A stretch of DNA of 64,000 bases from Ornithinimicrobium sufpigmenti. GTDB taxonomy: Bacteria; Actinomycetota; Actinomycetes; Actinomycetales; Dermatophilaceae. Under the pieces are notes generated by a model. That model did no database searches. It was not told the origin of the DNA and saw only the letters and a list, made by a program, of their open reading frames with translations. Every line of letters starts with the position of its first letter. The first letter of the stretch is position 1. Positions 24,255 through 32,686 of the stretch are shown here, piece after piece. The stretch covers positions 2,046,001-2,110,000 of the forward strand of contig NZ_CP036403.1 of NCBI RefSeq assembly GCF_004322775.1, written 5' to 3'. The translations under genes were made by a program, and so were the position numbers.

Positions 24255-25226
24255 ATGACCACCACACCCACGATCTACGCCCTGCACGAGAACCCTGAGT
24301 GGTTCCCGCCCTTCGCCAAGGCCTTCGAGGCCGAGGGCGTCCACGTCGAGGAGTGGCTGCTCACCGACGGCGTGCTCGACCTCGACGAGGCCCCGCCGGA
24401 GGGCGTCTTCTGGTCGCGGATCAGCGCCTCGGCGCACACCCGTGACCACCACCTGTCCAAGGACTACACCCGCGCGGTCCTGTCCTGGCTGGAGGCCCAC
24501 GGCCGCCGCACGGTCAACGGCCGGCGGGTGCTGGAGCTGGAGATGAGCAAGGTCGACCAGCTCACCCGGCTGCGGACGGCCGGGATCGAGACCCCTCGCA
24601 CCGTCGCCGCGATCGGCCGGCAGAACGTGGTCGAGGCGGCCCGCGCCATACCCGCCCCGTTCGTCACCAAGCACAACCAGGGCGGCAAGGGTCTGGGCGT
24701 GCGCCGCTTCGACAGCCACGACGAGCTGGCCGAGTATGTCGCTTCCGAGGAGTTCGAGGAGCCCCAGGACGGCATCACGCTGATCCAGGAGTTCATCGTG
24801 GCCGCGAGCCCGAGGATCACCAGGGTCGAGATCGTCGGTGGCGAGTTCCTCTACGCCATCGACGCGGACACCGCCCGCGGCGGCTTCCAGCTGTGCCCGG
24901 CCGACGCGTGCGAGATCGACCCCACGACCGGCCAGCCGATCATGCCGCCCGGCGCGACCCTGGCACCCGAGATCGGGCAGCAGCTGTTCTCGCTGCGCGA
25001 GGGCTTCGACGACCCGATCATCGACAAGTACCTCGCCTTCGCGAAGGCCAACGGCATCGAGGTCTGCGGCATCGAGTTCATCGAGACGCAGGACGGCCGG
25101 CTGCTGACCTACGACGTCAACACCAACACCAACTACAACTCCGCTGTCGAGGAGGTCGCCCCGCGGTCGGCTCCCCGCGAGCTGGCCCGCTACCTGCGCT
25201 CGATCGCTGAGGGGCTGTCGGCATAA
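24255..25226 (+). CDS. ATP-grasp ligase (RimK-like)
   Basis: A 323-residue protein. An N-terminal pre-ATP-grasp domain (about 1-95) is followed by the ATP-grasp core: FVTKHNQGGKGLGVRRF for nucleotide binding, ITLIQEFI, RVEIVGGEFLYAIDADT, and the C-terminal metal ligands in EFIETQDGRLLTYDVNTNTNY. This matches carboxylate-amine ligases of the RimK/glutathione-synthetase type, which form an amide from an acyl phosphate. It starts 8 bases after the AbgT stop. Its presence beside an amidohydrolase is unexpected, since it would make the kind of bond the hydrolase breaks; the substrates are unknown. Confidence 0.78.
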   Translation: MTTTPTIYALHENPEWFPPFAKAFEAEGVHVEEWLLTDGVLDLDEAPPEGVFWSRISASAHTRDHHLSKDYTRAVLSWLEAHGRRTVNGRRVLELEMSKVDQLTRLRTAGIETPRTVAAIGRQNVVEAARAIPAPFVTKHNQGGKGLGVRRFDSHDELAEYVASEEFEEPQDGITLIQEFIVAASPRITRVEIVGGEFLYAIDADTARGGFQLCPADACEIDPTTGQPIMPPGATLAPEIGQQLFSLREGFDDPIIDKYLAFAKANGIEVCGIEFIETQDGRLLTYDVNTNTNYNSAVEEVAPRSAPRELARYLRSIAEGLSA

Positions 25227-25266
25227 CCGATGCACGGGCCCGGCTGGTGTCGCTCGTCCCCCTGTT

Positions 25267-25308
25267 TCGACGGCATACCTGGTCCACCTGCGCGAGGTAT
25301 GCCGTCGA
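25267..25308. terminator. 14-bp perfect inverted repeat between the ATP-grasp and isomerase genes
   Basis: TCGACGGCATACCT (25267-25280) and AGGTATGCCGTCGA (25295-25308) are exact complements separated by 14 bases. It lies 40 bases after the ATP-grasp stop and about 20 bases before the next gene. No T-run follows, so it could be a factor-assisted terminator or an operator. Both arms carry the GGCATACC/GGTATGCC word that is frequent across the chromosomal part. Confidence 0.6.
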
Positions 25309-25326
25309 CCCGACAGAATGCGTGCC

Positions 25327-26022
25327 ATGACCAACCGCGCCGCTGAGAACCTGACCCTGCTCGACGCCGAGACCCAGCGCCTGCTGGAGACCTGCGCCCA
25401 GCTGACGCACGCCGACCGCCCGAGCCTGTGCGAGGGCTGGAGCGTCGCGCACGTGCTGACCCACGTGGCCCGCAACGCCGACGGGCTGGTCAACATGGTG
25501 CTCACGGCCGTCGACGGCCAGGAGCGGGCCGTGTACGCCTCGAACGAGAGCCGGGACGCCGACATCGAGGAGGGCGCGCGCCGCCCGCTGCCGGAGATCG
25601 TCGCCGACGTCGAGGAGAGCGCGGCCCGGTTCCGCGAGCAGGCGCAGGTGCTGACCGGGCCGGCCGGTGACAGTCTCGTGAAGACCCGCACCGGCAACAC
25701 GGTCGCCGGCCACCAGGTGGTCGCCATGCGGCTGCTGGAGGTGGTCTTCCACCACGTCGACCTCGAGGCCGGCTACACCTTCGACGACGCCGACCCCGGG
25801 TGGGTGGCCCGCACGCTGCGGCGCGGGGTGAGCCAGTGGCAGGCGACCGGCGACGCGCCGGCGCTCACGCTCCGCCCGGAGGGTATGCCGTCCCTCGAGC
25901 TGGGCGGCGGCGGCCCCGAGGTGCAGGGCACCGCCGGGCAGCTGCTGCTCTGGCTCGCCCGGGGCGACGCCGGGGGCCTGTCCTCCGCCGGGGACCTGCC
26001 GCAGCCGCCGCCCTGGGGCTGA
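25327..26022 (+). CDS. maleylpyruvate isomerase-family mycothiol-dependent protein (DinB-like)
   Basis: A 231-residue protein of the mycothiol-dependent maleylpyruvate isomerase N-terminal (DinB/MDMPI) family. The opening MTNRAAENLTLLDAETQRLL, LCEGWSVAHVLTHVARNADGL with a metal-binding His, TVAGHQVVAMRLLEVVFHHVDL with further metal-ligand His residues, and a small C-terminal domain are visible. Members transfer or isomerise using mycothiol, the actinobacterial thiol. ATG 25327 is preferred: CAGAAT (25314-25319) would be a -10 for a leaderless mRNA; ATG 25318 is an alternative. It stands alone between two clusters. Confidence 0.8.
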   Translation: MTNRAAENLTLLDAETQRLLETCAQLTHADRPSLCEGWSVAHVLTHVARNADGLVNMVLTAVDGQERAVYASNESRDADIEEGARRPLPEIVADVEESAARFREQAQVLTGPAGDSLVKTRTGNTVAGHQVVAMRLLEVVFHHVDLEAGYTFDDADPGWVARTLRRGVSQWQATGDAPALTLRPEGMPSLELGGGGPEVQGTAGQLLLWLARGDAGGLSSAGDLPQPPPWG

Positions 26023-26192
26023 CGCGCCGGGGGTCGGCAAACGCCACAGCTGGCGACCAGCGGATCCGCTGGCGCGCGGCCATCAGGACGCGCCTCGAAT
26101 TTCTGTGTCGCCATGGGGATGCTCGGTCTGCGGCTCGGGACAATCGCCGTGCTCCTCAAGCCTGGCTGGACCGGCTGCCACGGATCCGAGGT

Positions 26193-26211
26193 TGTGCAGT
26201 TACACTGCACA
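26193..26211. promoter_or_regulatory. 19-bp dyad operator over a -10 box upstream of the peptide-binding lipoprotein gene
   Basis: TGTGCAGTTACACTGCACA has perfect 8-base arms around a TAC spacer. Its centre contains TACACT (26201-26206), a good -10 hexamer, so a protein bound here would compete with RNA polymerase for the operon 26277-33987. The likeliest regulator is the XRE-cupin protein encoded convergently at the other end of that operon. The remaining bases of 26023-26276 show no gene. Confidence 0.7.
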
Positions 26212-26276
26212 TCCTCTGTCCTACCCGAGCCGCTGTGCACGTCACCTGCTGCTCGCGATCACCTGAGGAGCACGAC

Positions 26277-28145
26277 ATGAAGATCAGACGCGCCACGATG
26301 GCCGTGGTTACCGCTGGAGCCCTCGTCCTCACCGGCTGCACGTCGGACGCTGAGCCCGCGGACGACACCGCAGGGAACCAGCCGGCCGGCAGCGGCGACA
26401 GCGACGGCGGAGCAAGCGCCTCCGAAGCCCCGGCGGATCCCAGTGGCGACGACAGTGCCGCGACGCCGGAGACCACCGGCAAGGCCGACCTCGGCGAGGT
26501 GGTCACCGTCGACGACGTCGTCTCCTTCTCGGCGGGCTCGGAGCAGTACAACGCCTACAACGGCAACATGGCCGGCACCAACTCCACCTACAACGCCGTG
26601 GTCAACAACCAGCTCTTCGGTGGCTTCTGGCACTGGGGGACCGACGGGACGGTCTACCCCAACGAGTGGTTCGGCAGCTACGAGGTCGTGTCCGAGGAAC
26701 CCCTGACGATCGAGTACACCATCTCCGACGAGGCTGTCTGGTCCGACGGGGTCCCGGTCACGGCCAACGACTACCTCTTGGAGTGGGCGACGACCAACCC
26801 CGAGAAGCTGGGCGGGGCGGAGGCGCTCGGCTTCGACCCGGTGTCCGACAGCTTCGGACGCTATGTGCCGGAAGGGCCGGAGGCAGAGGTCGACGGCAAG
26901 ACCTTCTCGGTCGTCTACCCGGAGCCCTACCCGGACTGGGAGCTGGTCGTCTCCACGGCGCTGCCCTCGCACGTCGTCGCGGAGCAGTCGGGTCTGGAGC
27001 CGGCGGAGCTGGCTCAGGCCATCCTCGACGGCGACGGGGAGACCGTCGCCGGGGTGGCCGACTTCTGGAACACCGGCTGGGTGTTCGAGAACTACGAGCT
27101 CCCCGACGCGGCGCTCGTCCCCTCCAGCGGTCCCTACACCTTGGACGGAGCGAGCTGGATCTCCGGCCAGTCCCTGACCCTGGTGCCGAACGACTCCTTC
27201 TACGGTCCTGCGCCTGCGACCCACGACCTGTCCTTCGTGTTCGCTGCGCCCGAGACCCACGTCCAGGCGCTGGCCAACGGGGACATCAACGTCATCGAGC
27301 CGCAGGCCACGGTGGACACCATCGCCCAGCTCGAGGGTCTGCCCGACGTCGCCATGCAGACCGGCGACTCGCTGACCTGGGAGCACCTGGACTACAACTT
27401 CCAGGAGGGCAGCGTCTTCGCCGACGACGCCGGTGGTCTCGCCGCGCGGGAAGCTTTCGCGCTCTGCGTGCCGCGGCAGCAGATCGTCGAGACACTGATC
27501 CAGCCCATCAACCCGGACGCTCAGGTGATGAACCTGCGCGAGGTCTTCCCCTTCCAGCCGCACTACGACGAGGTGCTCTCCGCCGCCTACGACGGACGAT
27601 ACGACCAGGTCGACATCGAGGGCGCGAAGAGCAAGCTGGCCGAGGCGGAACTGGACGCACCGGTCGACATCCGGATCGGCTACTCCGCCCCCAACCAGCG
27701 TCGTACCGAGCAGGTGGCCGCGATCAAGGCCTCCTGTGACGAGGCCGGGTTCAACGTGATCGACGCCGGGGATGCCCGTTTCTTCGAGACCGGTGGCCCC
27801 CTGGAGGCCGGCGACTGGGAGGTCGCGCTCTTCGCCTGGGCGGGTTCCGGACAGGTCGCCTCCGGCCAGGCCATCTACTCCACCGGCGGTGGTCAGAACA
27901 TGGGCGGCTACTCCAACGAGATCGTCGACGAGGCGTGGAACACGCTGGCCACCTCGGCGGACCCGGAGGTGCACCGCGAGCAGGTCGAGATCATCGAACG
28001 CGAGCTCTGGGACACCCTCTACGGTCTGCCCATCTTCGCCCACCCGGATGTGACCGGCTACGACAGCACCCTGCAGAACGTGCGCACCACCGCCGTCCAG
28101 ACCGGGGTGTCGTGGAACGCCGAGCAGTGGGTCCGCGCTCAGTGA
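26277..28145 (+). CDS. ABC transporter substrate-binding lipoprotein (peptide/SBP_bac_5 type)
   Basis: A 622-residue lipoprotein. The signal peptide has basic KIRR, a hydrophobic run and the lipobox LTGC (about residues 18-21), followed by a long acidic Gly/Ser/Asp linker to residue 75. The mature domain is a family-5 (oligopeptide/opine) binding protein: IEYTISDEAVWSDGVPVTANDYLL is the family signature, with later AFALCVPRQQIVETLI and FAWAGSGQVASGQ blocks. ATG 26277 has GAGGAG 6 bases upstream. No permease or ATPase gene accompanies it, so it must use a transporter encoded elsewhere. It heads an operon of peptidase-like and amino-acid enzymes. Confidence 0.87.
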   Translation: MKIRRATMAVVTAGALVLTGCTSDAEPADDTAGNQPAGSGDSDGGASASEAPADPSGDDSAATPETTGKADLGEVVTVDDVVSFSAGSEQYNAYNGNMAGTNSTYNAVVNNQLFGGFWHWGTDGTVYPNEWFGSYEVVSEEPLTIEYTISDEAVWSDGVPVTANDYLLEWATTNPEKLGGAEALGFDPVSDSFGRYVPEGPEAEVDGKTFSVVYPEPYPDWELVVSTALPSHVVAEQSGLEPAELAQAILDGDGETVAGVADFWNTGWVFENYELPDAALVPSSGPYTLDGASWISGQSLTLVPNDSFYGPAPATHDLSFVFAAPETHVQALANGDINVIEPQATVDTIAQLEGLPDVAMQTGDSLTWEHLDYNFQEGSVFADDAGGLAAREAFALCVPRQQIVETLIQPINPDAQVMNLREVFPFQPHYDEVLSAAYDGRYDQVDIEGAKSKLAEAELDAPVDIRIGYSAPNQRRTEQVAAIKASCDEAGFNVIDAGDARFFETGGPLEAGDWEVALFAWAGSGQVASGQAIYSTGGGQNMGGYSNEIVDEAWNTLATSADPEVHREQVEIIERELWDTLYGLPIFAHPDVTGYDSTLQNVRTTAVQTGVSWNAEQWVRAQ

Positions 28146-29809
28146 CGGCCACGCCTCACGCCATCCCCAATCTGGGCCGGCCCGGACGGGTTGCAGACTC
28201 CTACGTGCACGGGCTGGCCCTGCTGGACCCGGGGGCTGCTCAGGTGACCGGACGCGAAAGCGTCCGGCCCTGGGCGGCCCTCGGGCCGCGGGCCGTGGCG
28301 GACCGTGCCGCACTGACCGCAAGCACCCTCGCTGAGGTCGACAGGCCCTCCGAGGAGCCGACGACTCGGGCCGGCGCGGTCCTGCGGCTCGCGCTGAGCG
28401 AGCGCCTGCGCAGTGATCTCGCCCTGCACGACAGCGGCTTCACGCCTGGGTTGGTCGCGCCGCTGGCGTCCCCGGCGCACGCGGTGATGATGGGCCTGGA
28501 GTCCGCACCGTCGGAGCAGCGCGTCGAGGGCCTGACGCGGGTCCCGGTAGCCCTCCGGGACTACGCGGAGCAGCTGGAGGAGACGGCGGCCCGGGGGTAT
28601 GTCGTGCCTGCCCGCCAGTCCCGTACGCTCGCCGCCCAGGTCCGGCGGTGGGCCGACCCCGAGGGCGACGACCGCCTCGGGGCACTGTTGAGCGATGCGG
28701 GGAGCGGCCCCGACCGGCCGGAGGCCGCCACGGCCCTGGCCGACGCGCGCGCGGCCTGTCGCGCGCTGGCGACCTGGCTGGAGGAGGTCCACGCACCCCG
28801 TGGGGCCACGGCCGACGCCGTGGGTCGGGACCTCTACGGGATCACCTCCCGCGCCTTCCTCGGCACGAGCGTCGACCTGGACGAGACCTACGCCTACGGC
28901 TGGGACCGGCTGCGAGAGCTCACCGCGCAGGCGCAGACCCTGGCTGCCGAGCTGGGCGCGGACAGCCTCGACGAGGCCGCTGCCCAGCTCGACGCCGACC
29001 CCACGGGCCGGGTAGCGGTGGGCCCTGACCTCGTGGACTGGGTCGAGACGCGGATGACCCAGGCAGCGACCCGGCTCCAGGGCAGCGTCTTCGACATCCC
29101 GGCCGGTTCACGCTGTGGCGCGGTGCTCGCTGCCCCCGGATCGGGCTCGATCTACTACTCCCCACCGGACCCGGCCGGGACCCGTCCCGGACGTGTGGTC
29201 TGGTCTACACCGACCGGCGCCATGGACGTGCCGGTCTGGCGCGAGGTCAGCACCGTCCACCACGAGGGGCTGCCGGGCCACCATCTGCAGCACGTGGTGA
29301 CGATGAGCACCGAGTCGCTGCATCCGTGGCAGCGCTACCTGTGCCATGTGCACGGGTATGCGGAGGGCTGGGCGCACTACACGGAGGGCCGGGCCGCCGA
29401 CTGGGGCCTGATCCAGCACCCTGGCGAGCAGCTGGGCGTCGTCCTGGCCCAGCGCTGGCGGGCCGCCCGCATCGTGATCGACATGGGCCTGCATCTGGGT
29501 TACCCGATCCCGAGCGGCAATGACTTCACGCAGGCCACCCGGTGGACCCGTGAGGTGGGCGTCGAGGTGCTGATGCAGGCCGCCGGCTGCGATGCGGAGA
29601 CCGCCCGTTTCGAGGTGGTCCGCTACCTGGGCTGGCCCGGGCAGGCCCTGGCCTTCTCGATGGGCGCACGCCTGTGGGAGCAGGCCCGCGAGGTCGCGAT
29701 GCGGCGCGGCACCCTCGACGAGCGCTCCTTCCACAGGCAGGCGCTGGCGCTGGGCCCGATGGGTATGGCGCCCCTGCAGACGACCCTGGAGGACCTGGCC
29801 CATGCATGA
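28142..29809 (+). CDS. DUF885-family metallopeptidase-like protein (first of two)
   Basis: A 555-residue DUF885 protein. The putative zinc site is HHEGLPGHHLQ near residue 378, followed by GYAEGWAHYTEGRA, which supplies the further glutamate ligands; the C-terminal LGWPGQALAFSMGARLWEQ is conserved in the family. It has no signal peptide, so it is probably cytoplasmic. DUF885 proteins resemble gluzincin peptidases, but few have a known substrate. The GTG start overlaps the binding-protein stop by 4 bases, and its own stop overlaps the second DUF885 gene by 8 bases. Confidence 0.82.
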   Translation: MTATPHAIPNLGRPGRVADSYVHGLALLDPGAAQVTGRESVRPWAALGPRAVADRAALTASTLAEVDRPSEEPTTRAGAVLRLALSERLRSDLALHDSGFTPGLVAPLASPAHAVMMGLESAPSEQRVEGLTRVPVALRDYAEQLEETAARGYVVPARQSRTLAAQVRRWADPEGDDRLGALLSDAGSGPDRPEAATALADARAACRALATWLEEVHAPRGATADAVGRDLYGITSRAFLGTSVDLDETYAYGWDRLRELTAQAQTLAAELGADSLDEAAAQLDADPTGRVAVGPDLVDWVETRMTQAATRLQGSVFDIPAGSRCGAVLAAPGSGSIYYSPPDPAGTRPGRVVWSTPTGAMDVPVWREVSTVHHEGLPGHHLQHVVTMSTESLHPWQRYLCHVHGYAEGWAHYTEGRAADWGLIQHPGEQLGVVLAQRWRAARIVIDMGLHLGYPIPSGNDFTQATRWTREVGVEVLMQAAGCDAETARFEVVRYLGWPGQALAFSMGARLWEQAREVAMRRGTLDERSFHRQALALGPMGMAPLQTTLEDLAHA

Positions 29810-31439
29810 GCTCGCTGCCGCCCTGGTGGCGGCCGACCCCGTCACCGCACGCGAGGTGGGCGCTCTCGACCCCGCCACAGGTGCGCCCTGGCTCTCGCTG
29901 CCCACGACGGACCCGGCGCACCACGCCGAGATGGAGCGGCTCCTCACGACCTGGCGAGCACCGGTCTCGGCAGCCGTCGGGAGCCGTGCGTGGCTGGAGG
30001 AGCACTGCATCCAGGCCGAGGTTGCGGTCCGCCTGCACGAGGTGCGGGTGGCGCGGCCCTGGGCACGCGCGCCCTACTGGTATGCGGAGGCCCTCGGCGG
30101 TGCGCTCACCGCCGTGGACCCCGACCGCCTGGGCCAACCGGAGTACGCGCAGGCATACCTGACCCTCCTCGAGGAGGCCGTCACCTTCCTCGCCGCCGGC
30201 CAGGAAGCTCTCGTGGCCGCAGAGGTCCCCCGTCGCTGGGCGGCGATGGCGGTGCCTGCCGTCCAGGGTCTGACCGCCCTGGTCGAGCAGGATCTCGGCC
30301 TGCTGTCTGCGTCGCTCCCGGAGCATCTGGTCCCCGACGTCGACCGACGGCGGCAGCAGCTGGCGGCAGAGATCGCGCGTTTCGCCGAACGGTGCCGTGA
30401 CCTGGCGGAGTCCGGGGAGGGACAGTGGGCCATCGGCGAGGAGAACTTCGACGGGCTGCTCCGCGACTACCACCGCCTGGGTCTGACCGCGGACGAGGTC
30501 TGGGAGTACGGCTGGCGCTGCGTCGATGACGCGGAGGAGCGGTTGGTCACCCTGGCCGGCGAGCTCGACCCGGCCCGCACCTGGACCGAGCAGATCGATG
30601 AGCTCAAGGACGAACGGACGCCAGCCGCGGAGTTCGTCACGTCGTACCGGCGGGAGACCGTAGAGACCGAGCGGATCACCCGGGAGCACGACCTGCTGAC
30701 CATCCCGCCCGATCAGGACTGCGTCGTCGCGCCGTTGCCGGAGTTCCGCCGGGCCGGCCTGCCGCTGGGTGAGATGCGGACGGTCCCGCCGTATGCGGAG
30801 CAGCTCACCAGTTTCTTCCTCATCACGGAGGCCGACGCACAGGCGTCGCCGGAGCGGCTCCGCGGGCACGAGCGCGACAACTGCCCGACCTTCATCCGTT
30901 CGATCGTGGGGCACGAGACCTACCCCGGCCACCACATCCAGTCGGTGCACCACGTACTGGGCACCGCCGAGGACTCCTTCCGGCGGTTCTTCCGCACCCC
31001 GCTCTTCGTCGAGGGGTGGGGGTTGTACGTCGAGGACATCCTGGAGGAGACCGTCTTCGGCGCGAGCGCCCAGGCCCTCTTCGCGGGGCGCAACCGGCTC
31101 TGGCGCTCGCTGCGGCTCGTCATCGACACGGGCCTGCACACCGGCCGTCTCACGCACGCCGAGGCCGTCACGCTGCTGATGGAGCGCACCGGCATGGACC
31201 GGCACATGGCCCAGGGCGAGGTCGACCGCTACACCCGCCATGACAACCCCACCTACCCCTCGACCTACGTCCTGGGGCGTGATGAGCTGCACCGCCTGCG
31301 CGCACGACTGGAGGACCGGTTCCCCAGTCTGGGCCGGTTCCACGACGCCGTCCTGGCGCACGGGTCACCACCGGTGACCCTGCTGGAGCCGGTCCTGCTC
31401 AACGAACACCGCGCATCGTCGTCCAAGGAGCACCCGTGA
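29802..31439 (+). CDS. DUF885-family metallopeptidase-like protein (second of two)
   Basis: A 545-residue DUF885 protein, clearly paralogous in fold to the previous one but diverged. Here the zinc motif is HETYPGHHIQ (near residue 371) with FVEGWGLYVEDIL following. A long helical N-terminal region precedes it and the C-terminus has HDNPTYPSTYVLGRDEL. ATG 29802 lies inside the last codons of the previous gene. Two adjacent DUF885 genes suggest either a heteromeric enzyme or two steps on related peptides delivered by the upstream binding protein. Confidence 0.82.
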   Translation: MHELAAALVAADPVTAREVGALDPATGAPWLSLPTTDPAHHAEMERLLTTWRAPVSAAVGSRAWLEEHCIQAEVAVRLHEVRVARPWARAPYWYAEALGGALTAVDPDRLGQPEYAQAYLTLLEEAVTFLAAGQEALVAAEVPRRWAAMAVPAVQGLTALVEQDLGLLSASLPEHLVPDVDRRRQQLAAEIARFAERCRDLAESGEGQWAIGEENFDGLLRDYHRLGLTADEVWEYGWRCVDDAEERLVTLAGELDPARTWTEQIDELKDERTPAAEFVTSYRRETVETERITREHDLLTIPPDQDCVVAPLPEFRRAGLPLGEMRTVPPYAEQLTSFFLITEADAQASPERLRGHERDNCPTFIRSIVGHETYPGHHIQSVHHVLGTAEDSFRRFFRTPLFVEGWGLYVEDILEETVFGASAQALFAGRNRLWRSLRLVIDTGLHTGRLTHAEAVTLLMERTGMDRHMAQGEVDRYTRHDNPTYPSTYVLGRDELHRLRARLEDRFPSLGRFHDAVLAHGSPPVTLLEPVLLNEHRASSSKEHP

Positions 31440-32686
31440 ACAGCCCGCCTGATCCCCTCCTCCTCAGCGGTGTCACCGTGGTGGACCCGGTCGCTGGGGA
31501 CCGCGAGGACGCCTCGATCCTCATCGGGACCGATGGTCGGGTCGCTGCTGTCGGCGACCGCGACGAGGTGCTGGCCCGGACGGGAGCCACCGGGTTCCGG
31601 GAGGCGCGGACCACGGGGTATGTCGTCCCTGGTCTGGTCAACATGCACGTCCACCTGGGTCTTGCCCTGCCGGGCCCGATGTCCGAAGCGGTCGACGCGG
31701 CACGTGATGCGCAGGTCGTGCTGTTGATGGCTGACGCGGCAGCGCGCACCCTGCAGTGCGGGGTGACCACGGTGCGCCTGGTCGGGGAGCGCAACTACCT
31801 CGACATGGACCTGCGCGCAGCCATCCAACGCGGCACCGTTCCCGGGCCGCGGATCTTCACGGCCGGCCATGCCCTCTGCTGCACCGGAGGTCACGGCTGG
31901 GACGCCGACGGGTTGGAGGCCGACGGTCCCGACGGCTTCGTGCGGGCCACCCGCCTGCAGATCCGGGCAGGGGCGGATGTGATCAAGGTCTGCGTCTCCG
32001 GCGGCATCGCCGGGGAGCACGAGGCGATCGACACACCGCAGCTCACCGCGGCTGAGCTGCGGGCCGTGATCGAGACCGCGCACGCCTGGGGCAAGCAGGT
32101 GACGGCGCACGCCTCGTCCTCGGCCACGGTGCGGCAGGCGGTGGAGCTGGGCCTGGACGGGGTGGAGCACGGTTACCACCTCGACGAGGAGACGGTTGCG
32201 CTGATGGCCGAGCACGGCACCTGGTACGTACCGACCATCACGGTGAGCCGGTGCAAGGAGTTCTTCGAGGCCAGCCAGGTGCCCGACTGGATGATGCAGC
32301 GCGCGCTCGCGGCGGGCCCGGACCACTGGGCCACCCTGCAGCGCGCCATCCGGGCCGGTGTGCGCATCGTGATGGGGTCGGACATGCCGCCCTACGCCCC
32401 CTTCGACGGGACCAGCGCCACCGTCCGGGAGATGGAGTTCATGCAGGAGGCCGGCATGAGTGCCGGCGAGGTGCTGGCTGCCGCGACGAGCCGGGCGGCG
32501 CAGTGGCTGGGGGCCGGGGACCTCGGCACCCTGGGCGCCGGTGCACAGGCGGACCTGCTCCTCCTGCGCGATGACCCCCGTAGGGACATCAGCGCCCTGC
32601 GGAGCCTGCGGGCGGTGGTCCAGGGCGGCCTCGTCGTGCGTGATGATCACCACGACCTGGCCCCGTGGGCGAGGGCCATCGCGTGA
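31436..32686 (+). CDS. metal-dependent amidohydrolase (imidazolonepropionase/prolidase-like)
   Basis: A 416-residue amidohydrolase. The metal site starts with the HxH motif in VPGLVNMHVHLGLALPG (near residue 67), continues with DVIKVCVSGGIAG (the lysine position), VTAHASSSATVRQAVELGLDGVEHGYHLD, and the C-terminal Asp in IVMGSDMPPYAP. Relatives hydrolyse Xaa-Pro or acyl-amino-acid dipeptides and cyclic amides. GTG 31436 overlaps the second DUF885 stop by 4 bases and its stop overlaps the aminotransferase start by 4 bases, so all are translationally coupled. Confidence 0.85.
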   Translation: MNSPPDPLLLSGVTVVDPVAGDREDASILIGTDGRVAAVGDRDEVLARTGATGFREARTTGYVVPGLVNMHVHLGLALPGPMSEAVDAARDAQVVLLMADAAARTLQCGVTTVRLVGERNYLDMDLRAAIQRGTVPGPRIFTAGHALCCTGGHGWDADGLEADGPDGFVRATRLQIRAGADVIKVCVSGGIAGEHEAIDTPQLTAAELRAVIETAHAWGKQVTAHASSSATVRQAVELGLDGVEHGYHLDEETVALMAEHGTWYVPTITVSRCKEFFEASQVPDWMMQRALAAGPDHWATLQRAIRAGVRIVMGSDMPPYAPFDGTSATVREMEFMQEAGMSAGEVLAAATSRAAQWLGAGDLGTLGAGAQADLLLLRDDPRRDISALRSLRAVVQGGLVVRDDHHDLAPWARAIA

